A program made the position numbers and the translations under genes. The notes beneath the pieces were generated by a model, which was not told the DNA's origin, did not search any database, and was given only the letters and a program-made list of their open reading frames with translations. DNA of 64,000 nt, taken from the NCBI GenBank assembly GCA_028564675.1, contig JAOVVO010000481.1, positions 1-64,000 of the forward strand, given 5' to 3'. Origin of the DNA: Onchocerca lupi (Eukaryota; Nematoda; Chromadorea; Rhabditida; Onchocercidae). Shown here piece after piece: positions 60,773-64,000 of the stretch (position 1 is the first letter of the stretch; every line of letters starts with the position of its first letter).

Positions 60773-61016
60773 GAAACTTGATATCTTCTTCTCACTTTCG
60801 TTATAGTTTTCTTGAACAATTCTAATGCCCTTTCATCATCATAGGCATAAAGTTGTTCATGTATGCTCAACAACTCTAATTTCCAGAAGTTGTTTACGTC
60901 TGGAGCATCAGCTTCGTTTATAATTAATGGGGTGGTTTTAGTGGGAAGTGTACTAATTTGGGGATAAGCAGATCTTTGGTTGTGACTATAGAGCTGATTA
61001 ATATATCCCGTTCCGG

Positions 61017-61453
61017 TTATCGTTGATCCAAGCTTTGTAAGACTAAGGAAAATCCTGATTCCATCGCGATGATTGCATCGAACTGAATTAGGTCAACGAA
61101 GTAGTTAGCACCGATTAGTATGTCGGTTTTCTTCCAATTTCCATCGCTGCTATCCAGTTGTTCTTGCTGTACCATCGTCGGTAGATTTTTGTAGTTAGCC
61201 TTAATCATCTGTGGTTCATTCGTTAAGTGATCTACTACATAAGCTTCAATAGTTCTAATTTTAGTTTTTTTATCTCGAATTTTACTTTCATGGTAGAATA
61301 TGACTTCGAATTTTTATTTCCGAATGAGACAATCATTATCATTTCTTCCTTTCTTCGTTCTAGCTTCAATCGGTCTGCTAGGCCCTTTGATATGAAAGAC
61401 ATTTGCGCACCAATGTAAAAAAACGTCATAACCTTTTCGGTCGTTCCTGGCAT
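61017..61453 (-). pseudogene. BEL aspartic protease region, inactive
   Basis: DUF1758-type protease block. The catalytic loop is IGAQMSFISKGLADRL where D-T/S-G-A is expected, so the catalytic Asp is gone. The downstream strand ILIGANYFVDLI and ESGFSLVLQS match the end of the domain in a second frame. Confidence 0.8.
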
Positions 61454-61535
61454 GTTTGGCTTGGATATTCGACTTCATTACATAAGAGCAAAACTTCTTT
61501 GTCGTCCAAATCCATTCCTCGTGCTATCGGATTAG

Positions 61536-62897
61536 TTATGATGACGTTTGATTGTTGCTCTTTTGATTCAATAGTTGCAAACCATATTTGATGCAACATA
61601 ATGCCGTATTATGCAGGCCCTTGCAGTGGAAACACGATCGTTTCCTCATATTGCAATTTTCAGTGGTATGTCCCGATTTTAAACAATTGATACATGCCTT
61701 GATCTTTGCCAGATACTCCAAACGTTGTTTGAACATGAGGTAATTCCGGCATTCATTCTCCCAGTGGCCCTCGTTACAGAATCCACATGGTCTTTTACCG
61801 TCATTGGATTTCTTCAAATTTGCGGTCGATTTAGGACCACTTACCTCAGTTTTCTTTGTTATAGCTAAGGCTGGTGTCTCGCCTCTAGACTGCAAGGAGT
61901 TCTTGGTTTGCGTTCTCTTGAATCTCATTCTCTGTTAGAGATTTGGCTTCTGGTCACTTCTTCGTTGTGTTGGACCAGTTCTGCCAGAAAAAGTAGGAGG
62001 GAATGTACCGACCATATTTTTCTTTTTTTTTTTCTTGATTGGTATACTTTATCTAGGATCCAAGCTAGTAGTTTATTTTCAATGAGAATTTCGATAATGG
62101 AATGCTCCAAGTTCTCGCCTGATGCTTGCAGTTGTCGAAGAACTCTTTCAGTTGCTTCGATGCTTGCTTTCCATTCTCTTTCATTCCTTTTGATAGACTT
62201 GAGCTCATTGTATAGCGACTTTTTGATCGTGTCCGGTTGGCCGAACTTCTCAGTCAATACGTTTCTTATGACGTCGTAATTTTCTGGGGCGATATCATAA
62301 CCCCTAATAGCCAATAGAGCATCTCCCTTTAGACACGACATCAGGTAAATAAGCTTCTGGATATCGGGAATGTCTTGAAGATGTACTGCCGCGCTGAAAC
62401 TACTCCAGAGTTTGGGGTCGACACTAAACGTTGGTAGCGGCAGCTTTGGTAGATTCACAGTCGCTCGAACGCTCGAGATACCTCCCCATGAGAGACTGCT
62501 TCTTCAGCTTTGACTTCGCTTAGTTGTTGGACAGTTATTGGAAGCCGTCCATATACATTTCTAAAGTAATTTTTGCTTCTTTTTCCCTATTAATTAGCTT
62601 TAGAATACCTGTTTCATCCTCGACCATTTTGGCATATTTCGCTTCTTCTTCTTTTCGTTGAATTGGAAGTGTTGTTTTTTGTATGAGTTCCAACCAACTT
62701 TTGTCGAGGGATTCCAGCGTATTAATATGAAGGTCGAGCAGATTCGTTTTTTCTTTGACGATCCTCCCCTTTACTTCATAATACCGCCTTAGTTCTTCTC
62801 GTGAGAGGTTCGGATCCGGTGTCAGATCAATGGTCTTGACCTCTTCGAGAAGTTTGACCAAAGTCGGTTGTGCCGTCGAATTTAGACTGGAAGACAT
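61536..62897 (-). pseudogene. BEL gag, frame-broken
   Basis: ATG 62897 opens 120 codons of helical gag N-terminus (to 62535). The reading then needs a frame change to 62458-61925, the DUF1759-type capsid part (LWSSFSAAVHLQ, LKGDALLAIRGY), and another to 61928-61536. The last piece has three CCHC zinc knuckles: CGFCNEGHWENEC, CINCLKSGHTTENC and CFHCKGLHNTALC. The knuckles are intact; the polyprotein is not. Confidence 0.88.
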
Positions 62898-62903
62898 GCC
62901 TCA

Positions 62904-62915
62904 CCTCGGGCACCA
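62904..62915 (-). other. Probable primer binding site
   Basis: TGGTGCCCGAGG begins 6 nt inside the 5' LTR end on the element strand. A TGG start fits complementarity to a tRNA CCA end. The tRNA was not identified. Confidence 0.6.
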
Positions 62916-62920
62916 GATAA

Positions 62921-63555
62921 TGTCGTGAAACATGGATTGTTGGATAGGGGTGCTTCACGATACCAAGTAATTAAGATATTTTATTGGGTAAAATACCTTT
63001 AATACAACGCGTGAGGTGTCGTCCAGTATTAGCAGACGCAACACACGGAAGATAACAAGTATAAAAAAGTGAGTGCACGAAAAAAGATAGGGTGACGGGC
63101 TTCGTGGCTGGTGCGTCGATCGTCGTGGAGTTAATTGTACTTGATAATTTGGACTGTCGGCTGTTGCTTATATTCCGTTTTTTGTCTACGCCCTGTCTCT
63201 GTCTGGGTATCATTGATCAAGGATGAAGTTGCATCCAAAACGGGCGCCGCTTTGACAATTGCCTCAATTCCTGTCGTTGATGTGGTTTGATCTTTAGACT
63301 GGGTGGTTAAATCCTCATTGGAGGTCATTATTCCACTTACACAAAAGGTTAGGAAAAAAAAAACCGATTAAACTTAACCAATATGAGCTTCAATTAGAGT
63401 CGAAATTACATTTGGACTTTAGTCCTTACAGCTTTTAATTGGCGACCCAACTTCTCAACAATTTTAACTAGCATTACGAAACAAAATGAGCAAGAAAAGA
63501 TATAACTATTTTAATTACACCAATATGAATCACCTCCTATTCGGTTATCCCGACA
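62921..63555 (-). repeat. 5' LTR of BEL element
   Basis: 635 bp, starting TGTCGGGATAACCG on the element strand (63555 leftward) and ending TTTCACGACA at 62921, so the ends are TGTCG...CGACA. It contains a 56-bp segment at about 63336-63391 with a poly-A tract that is absent from the other LTR. Confidence 0.94.
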
Positions 63556-63560
63556 GTTCA
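63556..63560. other. Target site duplication GTTCA (right)
   Basis: Partner of 55277-55281, adjoining the end of the 5' LTR. Confidence 0.9.
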
Positions 63561-63749
63561 TTTTAAAATCGATTTAGCAATTTTAATTATTTGATCAGCG
63601 AAAATAGCACCGTCGGGAATAGAGCTGTTAATCTATGCAAGGAAGAAGAATGATCACATTTTACAATGTGAAAGGTACCAGGGCATGATGAAATAATTAC
63701 AGGTAGTCTATGAGGGCCGCCACGCTTCGTTTGTCCGATTCCAACTAAG

Positions 63750-63900
63750 TCTATATAAATAAAAATGTCAATGTTCGTTTGCCCATAATCTTAAACTTCC
63801 GAAAGTTCTTAAACACGTGCCTTATCTATATTGATTCAAAATCTTAGACATCGGAAAGTCCCTGCCTACTGCTTTGAAATTTTGACACAACGTCGTATTT
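63750..63900 (+). mobile_element. Helitron 5' end, continuing past window
   Basis: TCTATATAAATAAAAATGTC begins a stretch of about 150 bp that matches the 5' end of the Helitron at 49571, including GACACAACG..GTATTTGAAT. The base before it is G rather than A. The match gives way to the ATT repeat; the rest of the element is beyond the window or absent. Confidence 0.7.
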
Positions 63901-63904
63901 GAAT

Positions 63905-64000
63905 GTTATTATTTATTATTACTTATTATTATTTACTGTTGTTTACTATTATTTATTATTATTATTTGTTATCATTTATTATTATTTATTACTATTTATT
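63905..64000. repeat. Imperfect ATT simple repeat
   Basis: Runs of TTATTATTTATTATTAC with interruptions reach the window end. It directly follows the Helitron 5' end and may continue beyond. Confidence 0.9.

Larger units (their letters stand above)
55282..63555 (-). mobile_element. BEL/Pao LTR retrotransposon with env-like frame
   Basis: 8.3 kb, minus strand, flanked by direct repeats GTTCA (55277-55281 and 63556-63560). The order from the 5' LTR is LTR, primer site, gag, protease, reverse transcriptase, RNase H, integrase, env-like frame, LTR. The gag (DUF1759 type), three zinc knuckles, protease before RT, and 5-bp target duplication identify BEL/Pao. Gag and pol are broken by stops and frame changes, and a solo LTR is nested in RNase H. 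The element cannot be active as read. Confidence 0.95.

Overview
The window reads as nuclear DNA of a spirurid, probably filarial, nematode. It is AT-rich. The genes are split into many short exons (50-260 bp) with AT-rich introns, GT donors and TTTNAG-type acceptors. The protein set (SEK-1-type MAP2K, C8 tetraspanin, NRAMP, TMEM129, glyoxalase II) is metazoan, and the MAP2K N-terminus resembles nematode SEK-1. The species assignment is inference. Exon borders were read by hand from splice sites, reading phase and family alignment recalled from memory; nothing was searched or computed.

Layout. 1.8-6.8 kb (minus): an eight-exon TspanC8-type tetraspanin with an unusually long cytoplasmic tail; a foldback element sits in one intron. 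6.8-18.4 kb: gene-poor DNA with a 244 bp non-autonomous Helitron and several weak small-gene candidates. 19.0-22.0 kb (minus): a p38-pathway MAP2K, sek-1. 23.5-33.2 kb (plus): an INO80F/TFPT-like nuclear protein, glyoxalase II (HAGH) and a second tetraspanin in tandem. 35.1-42.4 kb (minus): a 13-exon NRAMP divalent-metal transporter with a second candidate first exon inside intron 1. 44.4-47.8 kb (minus): TMEM129, an ER-membrane RING E3 ligase. It lies head-to-head, 280 bp apart, with a two-exon gene for a 37-residue protein (48.1-48.5 kb, plus).

The right end (49.6-64 kb) is transposon territory. A decayed autonomous Helitron (plus) keeps a readable HUH Rep motif and a Pif1-type helicase with a damaged P-loop. 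Next comes an almost complete BEL/Pao LTR retrotransposon on the minus strand. It has LTRs of 572 and 635 bp, a 5-bp GTTCA target duplication, broken gag-pol, and an env-like reading frame. A 632-bp solo LTR in the opposite orientation, with its own GCAGC target duplication, is nested in the RNase H region. A further Helitron 5' end and an ATT-rich simple repeat close the window.

The host genes do not form one pathway. They are ordinary neighbours: membrane organisation (two tetraspanins), stress signalling (sek-1), methylglyoxal detoxification (HAGH), metal uptake (NRAMP) and ER quality control (TMEM129). No RNA gene or CRISPR-like array was recognised.
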